A stretch of 64,000 nt of DNA from Akkermansia muciniphila (GTDB taxonomy: Bacteria > Verrucomicrobiota > Verrucomicrobiia > Verrucomicrobiales > Akkermansiaceae). A program made the position numbers and the translations under genes. Under the pieces are notes generated by a model, which saw only the letters and a list, made by a program, of their open reading frames with translations, did no database searches and was not told the DNA's origin. Positions 16,700 to 25,288 of the stretch are shown here, one piece after another (within the stretch, counting starts at the first letter, position 1; every line of letters starts with the position of its first letter). The stretch spans positions 2,232,001 through 2,296,000 of the forward strand of contig NZ_CP114598.1 of assembly GCF_030848305.1 (NCBI RefSeq), given 5' to 3'.

Positions 16700-18007
16700 T
16701 TACAGGAACTGAGCCAGATCCCGTTCAAAACCGGGATAGGACGTATTGATGCATTCCGTATCCGTCACCACGGTTTCTCCCTGTGCGCTGAGCCCGGCCA
16801 CCAGGAAACTCATGGCGATGCGGTGGTCCCCATAACTGGATAATTCCGTTCCTTTCAGTGGGGTGCCGCCGTGAACAACCATACCGTCGTCAAATTCTTC
16901 CACATCCACGCCCATGAGCCGGAGATTGGCTGCCGTGGTGGCGATGCGGTCCGTTTCCTTGACGCGCAATTCGCGGGCGTTTCGGACGATGAAGTCTCCC
17001 CGGCCCAGGGCTCCCGCTACGGCCAGGATGGGTATCTCGTCAATGAGATTGGGGATTTCTTCCGGGAGGAGGCTGGTGCCGTGCAGGGAATCCGAGCCAT
17101 ACACGGTAATATCTCCGTACGGTTCGCCGGCATCTGCCGGAGAAGTGGTCACAATGTCCATTCGTGCGCCCATCCTTTGCAGCGCGCTGATGACGGCGTT
17201 CCGCGTCTTGTTCAGCCCCACCTGGCGCAACGTCAGGCGGGAGCCTGGCCGGCCGGCGGCGGCCACCATCCAGAAAGCTGCGGAGGAAATATCTGCCGGG
17301 ACTGTCAAATCATGGGCGACGGGGAGAGCCGGCCCGCAGGTTCCGACGGTCAGGCCGTCCACGGTGCAGGGAATGCCGAAATGACGGAACAGGCGTTCCG
17401 TGTGGTCGCGGGTAACGGCCGGCTGGCGCACGGTGGTGGCGCCGTCCGCAAACATGCCCGCCAGTAGAATGGCGCTTTTTACCTGGGCGCTTGCCATGGG
17501 AAGCGTGTAGGAAATCGGGTGCACCCGCCCGCCGTGAATGCTCAGCGGCGCACAGCCCGGTTTGGTCCCCCTGGACTCAATCCTCGCACCCATTTGTTCC
17601 AGCGGCTGCATGATGCGGCCCATGGGGCGGGAACACAGGGAGGCGTCCCCAAACATTTCCGAATCAAAAGGGCAGGCGGCCAGCATCCCGGCCAGCAGTC
17701 TCATGCCCGTGCCGGAATTGCCGCAGTCAATGGGCCGTTCAGGGGCCTTGGGGCTCATGGCGACGCCCGTTATCCGGAAGCGTACTGGGCCATATCCCTG
17801 CCGTTTTTCCAGCACATCCACTTGGGCGCCCAGCTGCTCCATGGCGCGCAGGGTATTCAGGCAATCTTCACTGCATAGGAAATTATCCACTTCCGTCACT
17901 CCTTTCGCCAGGCCACCCAGAATGGCGGCGCGGTGGGAAATGCTTTTGTCTCCGGGTACGGTCAGTACCCCTTGCAGGGAGGGAATGGAATGGGAATGAA
18001 GGTTCAT
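16700..18007 (-). CDS. aroA: 3-phosphoshikimate 1-carboxyvinyltransferase (EPSP synthase)
   Basis: Transfers enolpyruvyl from PEP to shikimate-3-phosphate, the sixth step of the shikimate pathway. The 435-residue protein has PGDKSISHRAAI near residue 18, DCGNSGTGMRLLAG near 95, and SYGDHRIAMS plus DTECINTSYPGFE at the end. The glyphosate-site region NSGTGMRL carries a Gly after the SGT, as in many class II enzymes. aroC lies about 2.7 kb away on the other strand. Confidence 0.95.
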   Translation of the reverse strand: MNLHSHSIPSLQGVLTVPGDKSISHRAAILGGLAKGVTEVDNFLCSEDCLNTLRAMEQLGAQVDVLEKRQGYGPVRFRITGVAMSPKAPERPIDCGNSGTGMRLLAGMLAACPFDSEMFGDASLCSRPMGRIMQPLEQMGARIESRGTKPGCAPLSIHGGRVHPISYTLPMASAQVKSAILLAGMFADGATTVRQPAVTRDHTERLFRHFGIPCTVDGLTVGTCGPALPVAHDLTVPADISSAAFWMVAAAGRPGSRLTLRQVGLNKTRNAVISALQRMGARMDIVTTSPADAGEPYGDITVYGSDSLHGTSLLPEEIPNLIDEIPILAVAGALGRGDFIVRNARELRVKETDRIATTAANLRLMGVDVEEFDDGMVVHGGTPLKGTELSSYGDHRIAMSFLVAGLSAQGETVVTDTECINTSYPGFERDLAQFL

Positions 18008-18096
18008 GAGCGTCCGGAAGAACTACCCTGTATCGGCTGCCGAATCAAGCCAATTACGAGGCGGATGGCCGCATCAGGGGGCTTCCCAGAATGGAG

Positions 18097-18124
18097 TTGA
18101 TTTTCCGGAACGGTGGCGTATATT
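18097..18124 (+). promoter_or_regulatory. Candidate promoter of a small RNA
   Basis: TTGATT (18097-18102), a 16-base spacer and TATATT (18119-18124) point into the 18131-18250 interval, which ends in a strong hairpin. No protein-coding gene lies between. Confidence 0.4.
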
Positions 18125-18130
18125 CATGTG

Positions 18131-18247
18131 CGTTATCGGCTGCATCCCCCTGAAAAGAAGGAGAGAGCTTTTCAGGATCAATGGATCAAGCTGGTTTTCA
18201 TAGGTAGTAAGTTGGAGCGGCCACGGGAGCAGTCCTGTGGCCGCTTT
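18131..18247 (+). ncRNA. Candidate small RNA (unrecognised)
   Basis: The interval between a predicted transcription start near 18131 and a terminator-like hairpin at 18217-18244 would give an RNA of about 115 bases. It matches no RNA family I know. A 25-codon frame from ATG 18126 begins before the predicted start and is unlikely to be its product. The alternative is a nonfunctional remnant upstream of rnpB. Confidence 0.35.
18217..18247 (+). terminator. Terminator-like hairpin upstream of rnpB
   Basis: A 12-bp stem with one G-U pair (18217-18228 with 18233-18244) and a four-base loop, followed by TTT. It insulates rnpB from upstream transcription or ends the candidate small RNA. Confidence 0.55.
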
Positions 18248-18326
18248 ACCTTGTTCAGGAAAGAGGGCGCCTGTTGGCTTGAAGAAGGAAGAAAGAAACA
18301 AAATGTTCGCCATGCTCGCTTTGGGC

Positions 18327-18355
18327 TTTACCGCAAGCCGATGAAAGCGTATGTA
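18327..18355 (+). promoter_or_regulatory. rnpB promoter
   Basis: TTTACC (18327-18332), a 17-base spacer, then TATGTA (18350-18355). The predicted start, 18362, is exactly the first base of the P1 helix of RNase P RNA, which supports both calls. Confidence 0.7.
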
Positions 18356-18361
18356 GTCCCT

Positions 18362-18783
<422 letters not shown>

Positions 18784-18873
18784 TCCTGTTTTATTTATCG
18801 TGCTGTTTTCGTCCTCTCTTTTCCGGGGAAGAGAACTACTTGGAAATTGTCCCGTTCCGGGGTCTCTTTGGGG

Positions 18874-18901
18874 TTGCATGGGCGTGTCAAATGTGTAGAA
18901 T
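18874..18901 (+). promoter_or_regulatory. murA promoter
   Basis: TTGCAT (18874-18879), 16 bases, then TAGAAT (18896-18901). The predicted start is near 18908, 17 bases before ATG 18925. The leader has no Shine-Dalgarno sequence. Confidence 0.55.
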
Positions 18902-18924
18902 CCGTCACTTAATTGCCACCCACT

Positions 18925-20202
18925 ATGGAGAAGCTTGTCGTACATGGAGGTTTTACGCTTAGGGGAGCCGTCAATATCAGCGGTTCCAAAAATGCTTCCC
19001 TGCCTATTTTGGCCGCATCCCTGCTGACGGATGAGCCTGTAGTGGTGCGCCGTGTGCCGGATGTTTCCGATACCAATTTCATGGTGCAGATCATGGGCCA
19101 GCTGGGAGCCTCCGTGGAGCGGTCCAGCGGCAATGTGCGCGTGGAGGCCAGGAACCTGCATTCCGAAGCCGCTTATGAACAGGTGCGCAAGATGCGCGCC
19201 TCCATCTGCCTGATGGGGCCTTTGATGGCCCGCATGCAGCGGTGCGTGATTCCCCTGCCGGGCGGCTGTGTGATTGGCGACCGTCCTGTGGATTTGCATA
19301 TCAGGGCCATCCAGGCATTGGGAGCGCAGGTGCAGATTGAACGCGGCAACCTGATTATTGAAGCTCCCGGGGGATTGAAAGGAGCTACGGTGGATTTGCG
19401 CGGAGACCACGGCCCCACCGTTCTGGGAACGGACAATTTAATGATGGCCGCCGTATTGGCGAAAGGCACCACCGTTATTGAATCCGCCGCCTCCGAGCCG
19501 GAAGTGGTGGATCTGGCGAACTTCCTGATTAAGATGGGCGCCAATATTCAGGGTGCGGGAACGCGCCGGATCGTCATTGAGGGAGTGGAAAAGCTCCGCG
19601 GCTGCAACCATACCGTTATCCCGGACCGCATTGAGGCCGGCACCTTTATGGTGGCGGCGGCCATGATGGGAGATGGCGTGACCCTGCGGCGCGTCTGCGA
19701 GGAACATATGACCGTGGTGACGGATTTGCTCCGGAAATGCGGCCACCACGTGGAATTCAACGAACGGGGGGATACGGTCACCATCATTGCCGGGAAAACT
19801 CCCAAATGCGGAGAAATCAAGACAGCCCCGTATCCCGGCTACCCCACGGACATGCAGGCTCAGATGACGGCTCTCTTCGCCACGACGCCGGGCATTTCCG
19901 TGGTGAAGGACACCATTTTCCCGCAGCGTTTCATGCACTGCTCCGAACTCAAGCGCATGGGGGCGGACATCAAGGTGGACAACGGCACTGCCGTCATCTC
20001 CGGGGTGGAAACGCTCAGCGGCGCCCCCGTCATGGCCTCCGACCTGCGGGCTTCCGCCGCCCTGGTGCTGGCAGCCCTGAAGGCGGAAGGCACCACGGAG
20101 ATCCACCGCCTGTATCATATTGACCGGGGCTATGAAATGATTGATGAAAAACTCCTGGCAATCGGCGCCGCTGTGGAAAGATTGCCGGATGATGACAATT
20201 AA
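18925..20202 (+). CDS. murA: UDP-N-acetylglucosamine 1-carboxyvinyltransferase
   Basis: Catalyses the first committed step of peptidoglycan synthesis, PEP transfer to UDP-GlcNAc, in the cytoplasm. The 425-residue protein has K22 and N23 in SGSKNASLP. The active-site cysteine is present at C115 in LPGGCVIGDRPVD, so the enzyme should be open to fosfomycin alkylation. The TDMQAQM and DLRASAAL motifs near the C terminus are also typical. A TTG four codons upstream is possible, but ATG 18925 fits the family better. Confidence 0.95.
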   Translation: MEKLVVHGGFTLRGAVNISGSKNASLPILAASLLTDEPVVVRRVPDVSDTNFMVQIMGQLGASVERSSGNVRVEARNLHSEAAYEQVRKMRASICLMGPLMARMQRCVIPLPGGCVIGDRPVDLHIRAIQALGAQVQIERGNLIIEAPGGLKGATVDLRGDHGPTVLGTDNLMMAAVLAKGTTVIESAASEPEVVDLANFLIKMGANIQGAGTRRIVIEGVEKLRGCNHTVIPDRIEAGTFMVAAAMMGDGVTLRRVCEEHMTVVTDLLRKCGHHVEFNERGDTVTIIAGKTPKCGEIKTAPYPGYPTDMQAQMTALFATTPGISVVKDTIFPQRFMHCSELKRMGADIKVDNGTAVISGVETLSGAPVMASDLRASAALVLAALKAEGTTEIHRLYHIDRGYEMIDEKLLAIGAAVERLPDDDN

Positions 20203-20283
20203 CGCTGTTTTAAGTCCGGATTTTTCATCACACCACATTTTTTCTTTACTGTCAGAGTTCCATATGCTATTCACCGAAGTCCT

Positions 20284-20553
20284 ATGAACAAGGCTCAACT
20301 GATTGAACTGATTCAAAGCAAGCTGGGTGCCGATACGACCAAGAAGCACGCTGAAGAAGCTCTGGCCGCTGTGCTGGAATCCATTAAGGAAGGCGTGAAA
20401 GAATCCGGCAAGGTGCAGATCATCGGCTTTGGTACGTTTGCTACCAAGACCCGTGAGGCCCGTACCGGCCGTAACCCGAAGACCGGCAACACGATCAATA
20501 TCCCCGCCTCCAAGACGGTTGCTTTCAAGGCCTCTTCCGCCTTGAAGGACTAA
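20284..20553 (+). CDS. HU-family DNA-binding protein
   Basis: A small nucleoid protein of 89 residues that bends and wraps DNA as a dimer. The N-terminal helices (MNKAQLIELIQ...) are followed by the core GFGTFATKTREARTGRNPKTGNTINIPA, whose beta arm carries the RNPKTG tip. HU and IHF cannot be separated with certainty, but the lack of IHF-specific features favours HU. It has its own terminator 39 bases downstream. Confidence 0.95.
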   Translation: MNKAQLIELIQSKLGADTTKKHAEEALAAVLESIKEGVKESGKVQIIGFGTFATKTREARTGRNPKTGNTINIPASKTVAFKASSALKD

Positions 20554-20591
20554 GACGGCAATTGCTTTCTAAAGGAGCACTTTTCTTTCAG

Positions 20592-20623
20592 CACCCCGTC
20601 CTTTGCGGACCGGGGTGTTTTTT
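20592..20623 (+). terminator. Terminator of the HU gene
   Basis: CACCCCG (20592-20598) pairs with CGGGGTG (20611-20617), extended by a further three pairs across a bulge, and is followed by a seven-base T run. Confidence 0.88.
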
Positions 20624-20648
20624 ATGTCCCGCTGCGGATGCCGGCGGC

Positions 20649-20677
20649 TTGACCGGATGAACGCCTCCGTCTAGAAT
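20649..20677 (+). promoter_or_regulatory. aroC promoter giving a leaderless mRNA
   Basis: TTGACC (20649-20654), a 17-base spacer and TAGAAT (20672-20677). The seventh base after the -10 box is 20684, the A of the aroC ATG, so the predicted transcript starts at the start codon. Confidence 0.65.
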
Positions 20678-20683
20678 GCCGCC

Positions 20684-21769
20684 ATGTCCAGCAGCTTTGG
20701 TCAGGTGTTCAAGATTTCTACCTGGGGTGAATCCCATGGAACCGGGGTAGGCGTGGTGATTGACGGCTGTCCGTCTCTCGTTCCGGTGACGGAAGAAGAC
20801 ATTCAGCGGGAGCTGGACCGGCGCAGGCCGGGGCAGAGCGACATCGTAACCCCCCGCAAGGAAGAGGACCGCGCGGAAATCCTTTCCGGAGTGCTGGACG
20901 GCAAAACCCTGGGAACGCCTATAGCCGTCAGTGTCCGGAACAAGGACCACCGCTCCTCCGCCTATGACGAGATGGCCAGCACGTACCGGCCCTCCCATGC
21001 GGATTATACATACGACGCTAAATACGGTATTCGCGCCTGGGCGGGCGGCGGCCGGGCCTCCGCACGGGAAACTATCGGCCGCGTCGCAGCCGGAGCCGTG
21101 GCAAAAGCCGTCTTGAAGCAGGCTTTTCCCGATATGGAGGTTCTGGCCTGGGTGGACCAGGTTCACCATGTGAGAGCTTCCGTGGACTGGGGAGCCGTGA
21201 CGGCTTCAGCCATTGAAAGCAATATCGTCCGTACGGCGGATCCCTCTGCGGCGGAAGCCATGATCGCCGCCATCAAGGAAGCCCGTGATTCCGGCAATTC
21301 CTTGGGCGGCGTGGTCAAATGCATGGTGCGCGGCTGTCCTCCCGGCCTGGGGGATCCCGTCTTTGACAAGCTGGACGCTACGCTTGCCCACGCCATGATG
21401 AGCATTCCCGCCACCAAGGCTTTCGCCGTGGGTTCCGGTTTTGAAGCGGCGGACATGACCGGCCTGGAACATAATGACCCTTTTTACATGCAGGGCGGCC
21501 GGGTGCGTACCGCCACCAACCACTCCGGCGGTATTCAGGGCGGCATCTCCAACGGAGAGGACATTCTGATGCGCATCGGCTTCAAGCCTACGGCCACCTT
21601 GATGATCGACCAGCAAACGGTCAACAGGGATGGGGAAGATGCCCGGCTCAAGGGCAGGGGACGGCATGACGCCTGCGTGCTGCCGCGCGCCGTGCCCATT
21701 GTGGAAGCCATGGCCTGGCTTTGCCTGTGCGACCACTACCTGCGCCAACGCTGCCAGCGGGCGCTGTAA
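20684..21769 (+). CDS. aroC: Chorismate synthase
   Basis: The last shikimate-pathway enzyme; it makes chorismate using reduced FMN. The 361-residue protein has [14 protein letters not shown] near residue 15, RRRPGQSD near 46, the RPSHAD...Y and [10 protein letters not shown] motifs near residues 104-130, and [11 protein letters not shown] near 285, all family hallmarks. The product feeds the pabABC genes found near 62 kb. The promoter suggests a leaderless message. Confidence 0.96.
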   Translation: MSSSFGQVFKISTWGESHGTGVGVVIDGCPSLVPVTEEDIQRELDRRRPGQSDIVTPRKEEDRAEILSGVLDGKTLGTPIAVSVRNKDHRSSAYDEMASTYRPSHADYTYDAKYGIRAWAGGGRASARETIGRVAAGAVAKAVLKQAFPDMEVLAWVDQVHHVRASVDWGAVTASAIESNIVRTADPSAAEAMIAAIKEARDSGNSLGGVVKCMVRGCPPGLGDPVFDKLDATLAHAMMSIPATKAFAVGSGFEAADMTGLEHNDPFYMQGGRVRTATNHSGGIQGGISNGEDILMRIGFKPTATLMIDQQTVNRDGEDARLKGRGRHDACVLPRAVPIVEAMAWLCLCDHYLRQRCQRAL

Positions 21770-21802
21770 CAAACCGGGTTCACGGCTTCTTTCCCGTTAC
21801 TC

Positions 21803-22699
21803 ATGGATTCCTCCCTCACATTTTACCTGGTTCTGGGCGCATTGCTGCTGGGCTTCATTGTGCTCGGCATGCTGAAGGGGATGATCAAGATGCTCCTGTT
21901 CGGCGCGGCAGTGCTCTCTTCCGTAGCCGCTTACTTCTGGTTATCCAAATATGGTTTCACCTATCTCTCTTTCATCACCAGCGATCCGCGGGAATGGATG
22001 GTCACCGTGCTGTCCGTCGGAGGCGCGGCGGCGGTCTTCTTTGTCTTTATGCACGGTCTCTTCTGGTTCAGCGACGTCTTTTCCTGGGGGAGGCGCATGG
22101 GTTTCGGCGGTGCCAAGGGAATCGTCACAACGGTACTGATGGCGGCAGTCGTATGCTGGGTGGGAGTCATGTGCATCTTCTTTTACGGCTCCATGGCGGA
22201 AATGACCCGCGCCCGTGAACTGGCCCTGTACCACATGGACCCCAACCGCACCATTTCCCTCCCTGCCATTTATTCCGTCAAGAAGTCCATCATGGACAAT
22301 CCCCGCCTGAGCTGGCTGGAAAAAATATCTCCGGAGCACGATCCGGAACGGCTTTCCCTGGCAAAAATGATCGCCTATCTGGTGACGCTCCAGCCGGAGC
22401 TTTCTGACCAGCGGCGCGCTCAGCTGGACTGCTACATGCCCCGCTCCCGCATTACCAGCCGCGTGCTAAGCCTGAAAAGCCTGAGCGAAGACCCCGCCAT
22501 CCGCCTTCTGGTGCAGAAGGGGGATATGCAGGGCCTTTACAACGATGTCAAGCTGACCCGCTTTCTGGAAGATCATGATGTCCGCTCCGTCCTGTCCCAA
22601 CTGGATGTGGACCGTGTGCTGGGCTTCGTCACGGAAATTCGCCGGACGGCCCCAGCCGGGAATGAATACATTCCCGAAGCCACGCCAATTGAGGAATAA
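21803..22699 (+). CDS. Membrane protein with CvpA-like N-terminal region
   Basis: A 298-residue protein. Four hydrophobic segments lie in the first 135 residues (about 6-27, 31-50, 67-88, 108-133), with a GMLKGMIK turn between the first two that recalls CvpA-type proteins. The remaining 160 residues are soluble and helical, with many charged residues and no recognised motif. It starts 33 bases after aroC and may share its transcript. The CvpA likeness is weak. Confidence 0.55.
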   Translation: MDSSLTFYLVLGALLLGFIVLGMLKGMIKMLLFGAAVLSSVAAYFWLSKYGFTYLSFITSDPREWMVTVLSVGGAAAVFFVFMHGLFWFSDVFSWGRRMGFGGAKGIVTTVLMAAVVCWVGVMCIFFYGSMAEMTRARELALYHMDPNRTISLPAIYSVKKSIMDNPRLSWLEKISPEHDPERLSLAKMIAYLVTLQPELSDQRRAQLDCYMPRSRITSRVLSLKSLSEDPAIRLLVQKGDMQGLYNDVKLTRFLEDHDVRSVLSQLDVDRVLGFVTEIRRTAPAGNEYIPEATPIEE

Positions 22700-22791
22700 G
22701 CGCGGATTTTCTGTTCCGCAGGAATGAGTTTGTTCCTTTTATCCTCTTTTAACCCAAAATACAGGGAATTATCTTCCCTCCCGTGTCCGAA

Positions 22792-22811
22792 CCGGAAAAA
22801 GAGAGTTCCGG
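22792..22811 (+). terminator. Weak hairpin after the CvpA-like gene
   Basis: Six base pairs (22792-22797 with 22806-22811) followed by CTTGTTT. Its position, about 90 bases after the stop, fits a terminator, though the stem is short. The rest of 22700-22965 holds nothing else I can identify. Confidence 0.35.
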
Positions 22812-22965
22812 CTTGTTTCTAGGAAAAAGCGCCTGTTCTGATGATTGGTCTGATAACGAAGCTTGATTAAACTAACTGCTCCGTCAACGCAAAACAGCTG
22901 GACGACAGTTGAATTTTTCTTCCTTCAGGGCAGCTGGTTTTCCGGGATTTTTCCCGATATCTACA

Positions 22966-23505
22966 CTAATTTTTTCTGATTATCAATGTGTTCGGATGCT
23001 GCGGAAAGGTGAAGCACCAGCCGAAAAGACGTGCAAAACGGTAGTACAGTCCCTTGCAGCGGGCATTTTGGCTGGTCATGATATCGTAAAAAGCCAGGTC
23101 AATCTGGCTTCTGGAAATGGGCGCTCCGTTCATTTTGGCGTGCAGCATGGCGTCGTGGAACAGGGAAGGGAGGAGCATATCCGGAGGGGTGGAACTACAC
23201 GTAACGCCGTCCCAGCCATAGCCGGGAGTAATGCAGAAACGACCGCCCTCCGCCTGAATGCGTATGGATGAGTCATATGCGCTGACGGCCGTCCAGCGGC
23301 CAAAATCCGCCTTTTTTCTTCCGCTGGTCCAGCTGATGGCGTTTTTAGTGATGTAGAAAGGCTTGTCTTCATAGAGGGTTCCTTCATACCAGCCGGCCAC
23401 GGGTACCGGAGCCGCAGCCGGAGTGGAGCAGGATTCCAGAAACATGGCTGCGCACATTGATGTGAACAATATGTAAATATTATGTGAATAAGAGATAAAG
23501 GGCAT
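22966..23505 (-). CDS. Lipoprotein with DUF1353-like region
   Basis: A 179-residue protein with a short signal peptide and a lipobox-like LESC near residue 26. Its central part, GYGWDGVT...DMLLPSLFHDAMLHA, resembles DUF1353, a family found in phage and bacterial genomes where a G(W/F)xxDGx motif precedes an HD motif (SLFHDAML). The HD pair could bind a metal. Function is unknown. It lies directly after the metallophosphoesterase gene on the same strand, with 33 bases between. Confidence 0.6.
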   Translation of the reverse strand: MPFISYSHNIYILFTSMCAAMFLESCSTPAAAPVPVAGWYEGTLYEDKPFYITKNAISWTSGRKKADFGRWTAVSAYDSSIRIQAEGGRFCITPGYGWDGVTCSSTPPDMLLPSLFHDAMLHAKMNGAPISRSQIDLAFYDIMTSQNARCKGLYYRFARLFGWCFTFPQHPNTLIIRKN

Positions 23506-23538
23506 GAGGGGACGGCGCGTTATCCGGATAGTTGTTTC

Positions 23539-24396
23539 TTATTGAATTTCCAGCACGATGATTTCCGGAGGGCAGCAAAAGCGCAGGGGAAGAACGCTGC
23601 ATCCCAGACCGCGGGTAATGAGGAAGGGGGTTCCGTTCAGCTGGGACCAGGGATAGGAAAATTGGACCTTCTCTCGTGAGATGTTTGCCAGGGGCCTGCC
23701 TCCGGGAAGGCATATCTGGCCTCCGTGGGTATGCGCGCTGATGACGGCGTCCGCCACGCCGGGAGCCAGCAGGGGGAAAATATCGGGTACATGTGAAAGA
23801 AGGATATGCGGAATATCCGGAGAAAAACGCAGTGGCAATTCCTCCTGCCTGATTCTCTGGTGATAGTCGTCCCTGACGGAGGAGAGCTGCAGCTCCCGAC
23901 CTCCGGGAAGGTGCAGCAGCAGGGAATCATTCCACATGGGCAGGATGCCCAGCCCGGCAAACATGTTGCGCCATAAGTCCCAGCCGTAATACTGGTCATG
24001 GTTGCCCTGCACGGCAAAAATGCCGAGAGGCGCTTTCAACATCTTGAAATATTCCCGGGCCGTTTCCGGGGCCATGCTGCTCTCCCGCGTGTGGCCGTTG
24101 GCGTAATCCCCCAGCAGGAAAATCATATCCGGCCGGGCTTCCATGATTGTTTCCATGTACCTGCGGGCCAGATCCCCGCCGTTTGGACGCAGATGAAAAT
24201 CTCCGGCAATCACGATGCGGAGAGGCTGGCCTTCTTTTCCCTTCCACTGAGGCATCTCCATCGCAGTCGTGATGGTTTCCACACGACTGGGTTCCGCCTG
24301 CCATGCCCACATGAATAAGGAGAAGCCGATCATCAATACTGGGACAAGGATGATCGCCAATTTGTTGAGAAAGGGGCAGCGTGGGCGTGACTTCAT
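23539..24396 (-). CDS. Membrane-anchored metallophosphoesterase (YkuE-like)
   Basis: A 285-residue calcineurin-like phosphoesterase. One membrane helix at residues 11-31 anchors it, with the catalytic domain outside. Metal ligands are seen in order: AGDFHL, LGDYANG, GNHDQYYG, SHVPD and AHTHGGQ. Homologues of the YkuE type act on envelope lipids or sugar-phosphate linkages; the substrate here is unknown. AAGGAG lies 11 bases before the ATG, one of the few clear ribosome sites in the window. Confidence 0.85.
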   Translation of the reverse strand: MKSRPRCPFLNKLAIILVPVLMIGFSLFMWAWQAEPSRVETITTAMEMPQWKGKEGQPLRIVIAGDFHLRPNGGDLARRYMETIMEARPDMIFLLGDYANGHTRESSMAPETAREYFKMLKAPLGIFAVQGNHDQYYGWDLWRNMFAGLGILPMWNDSLLLHLPGGRELQLSSVRDDYHQRIRQEELPLRFSPDIPHILLSHVPDIFPLLAPGVADAVISAHTHGGQICLPGGRPLANISREKVQFSYPWSQLNGTPFLITRGLGCSVLPLRFCCPPEIIVLEIQ

Positions 24397-24417
24397 GCAG
24401 GGCAGGACTCCTTACTG

Positions 24418-24445
24418 ATTATGAGGCCTTTTACCCGCTTTTCAA
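24418..24445 (-). promoter_or_regulatory. Promoter of the metallophosphoesterase gene
   Basis: On the minus strand TTGAAA (24445-24440), 16 bases, CATAAT (24423-24418). It is back to back with the promoter of the NifU-like gene, with ten bases between their -35 boxes. Confidence 0.5.
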
Positions 24446-24455
24446 TCATTCGTGT

Positions 24456-24484
24456 TTGCTAATCGGGAATTTTGCTGGTATGAT
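24456..24484 (+). promoter_or_regulatory. Promoter of the NifU-like/GGGtGRT operon
   Basis: TTGCTA (24456-24461), 17 bases, TATGAT (24479-24484). The predicted start is near 24491, leaving a 60-base leader, the longest among the promoters I could place. Confidence 0.6.
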
Positions 24485-24550
24485 CCGTCCCGCTCAAGGT
24501 AGAGGCTGTCCGACGACTGCGGCTCTACTTCATATTAACATCCTAATACC

Positions 24551-25243
24551 ATGCAGTTTACACACGAAATCGAACAAATGTGTTGCGTCAAGAAAGGCTG
24601 CAACCATGGTCCGGCCCCTATCCCGCAGGAAGGCAACTGGACGCAATCCAGGGAAATCACGGATATCTCCGGCCTGACCCACGGCGTGGGCTGGTGCGCT
24701 CCCCAGCAGGGCACTTGCAAACTGACGCTGAATGTCAAAAACGGCATTATTGAAGAAGCACTTGTGGAAACCAGCGGTTGCTCCGGCATGACCCACTCCG
24801 CCGCTATGGCTGCGGAAATCCTGCCCGGCAAGACCTTACTGGAAGCAATGAACACGGACCTCGTGTGCGACGCCATCAACACCGCCATGCGCGAACTGTT
24901 CCTGCAGATCGTGTACGGCCGCACCCAGAGCGCCTTCTCTGAAGGAGGACTTCCCATCGGCGCCGGTCTTGAAGACCTCGGCAAGGGGCTCCGCTCCCAG
25001 ATCGGCACTCTGTACGGCACCCGCGCCAAGGGGCCCCGTTATCTGGAAATGGCTGAAGGCTACATTACCAAGCTTGCCCTGGATGAAGACGGTGAAATCA
25101 TCGGCTACGAATTTGTGCGCATGGGGCCGATGATGGAAATGATCAAGAAGGGCGTGGACGCCAACGAAGCCGTCGCCAAATGCACGGGCAACTACGGTCG
25201 TTTCGACGAGGCCGCCAAGTACATCGATCCTCGTCACGAATGA
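24551..25243 (+). CDS. NifU-like iron-sulphur scaffold protein of the GGGtGRT pair
   Basis: A 230-residue protein of the kind annotated as an iron-sulphur assembly scaffold. Cysteines C11, C12 and C17 form an N-terminal CCxxxxC group; C49, C56 and C77 (VETSGCSGM) lie in the NifU/IscU-like domain, and another sits in VCDAIN. The sequence is clearly related to IscU in the CKLTLNVKNGIIEEAL strand region but lacks the standard IscU length and context. The GGGtGRT gene follows after 45 bases, and no IscS, HscA or ferredoxin gene is beside them. The pairing suggests a dedicated metal-cluster role; evidence is contextual. Confidence 0.75.
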   Translation: MQFTHEIEQMCCVKKGCNHGPAPIPQEGNWTQSREITDISGLTHGVGWCAPQQGTCKLTLNVKNGIIEEALVETSGCSGMTHSAAMAAEILPGKTLLEAMNTDLVCDAINTAMRELFLQIVYGRTQSAFSEGGLPIGAGLEDLGKGLRSQIGTLYGTRAKGPRYLEMAEGYITKLALDEDGEIIGYEFVRMGPMMEMIKKGVDANEAVAKCTGNYGRFDEAAKYIDPRHE

Positions 25244-25288
25244 GATTGAATTAAAAAGAGTATCTTAACTTCAAGCACTATTACTATT

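Noticed and set aside
18126-18203. 25-codon frame MCVIGC... upstream of rnpB
   Set aside because: It begins before the predicted transcription start and has no ribosome site or recognisable product.
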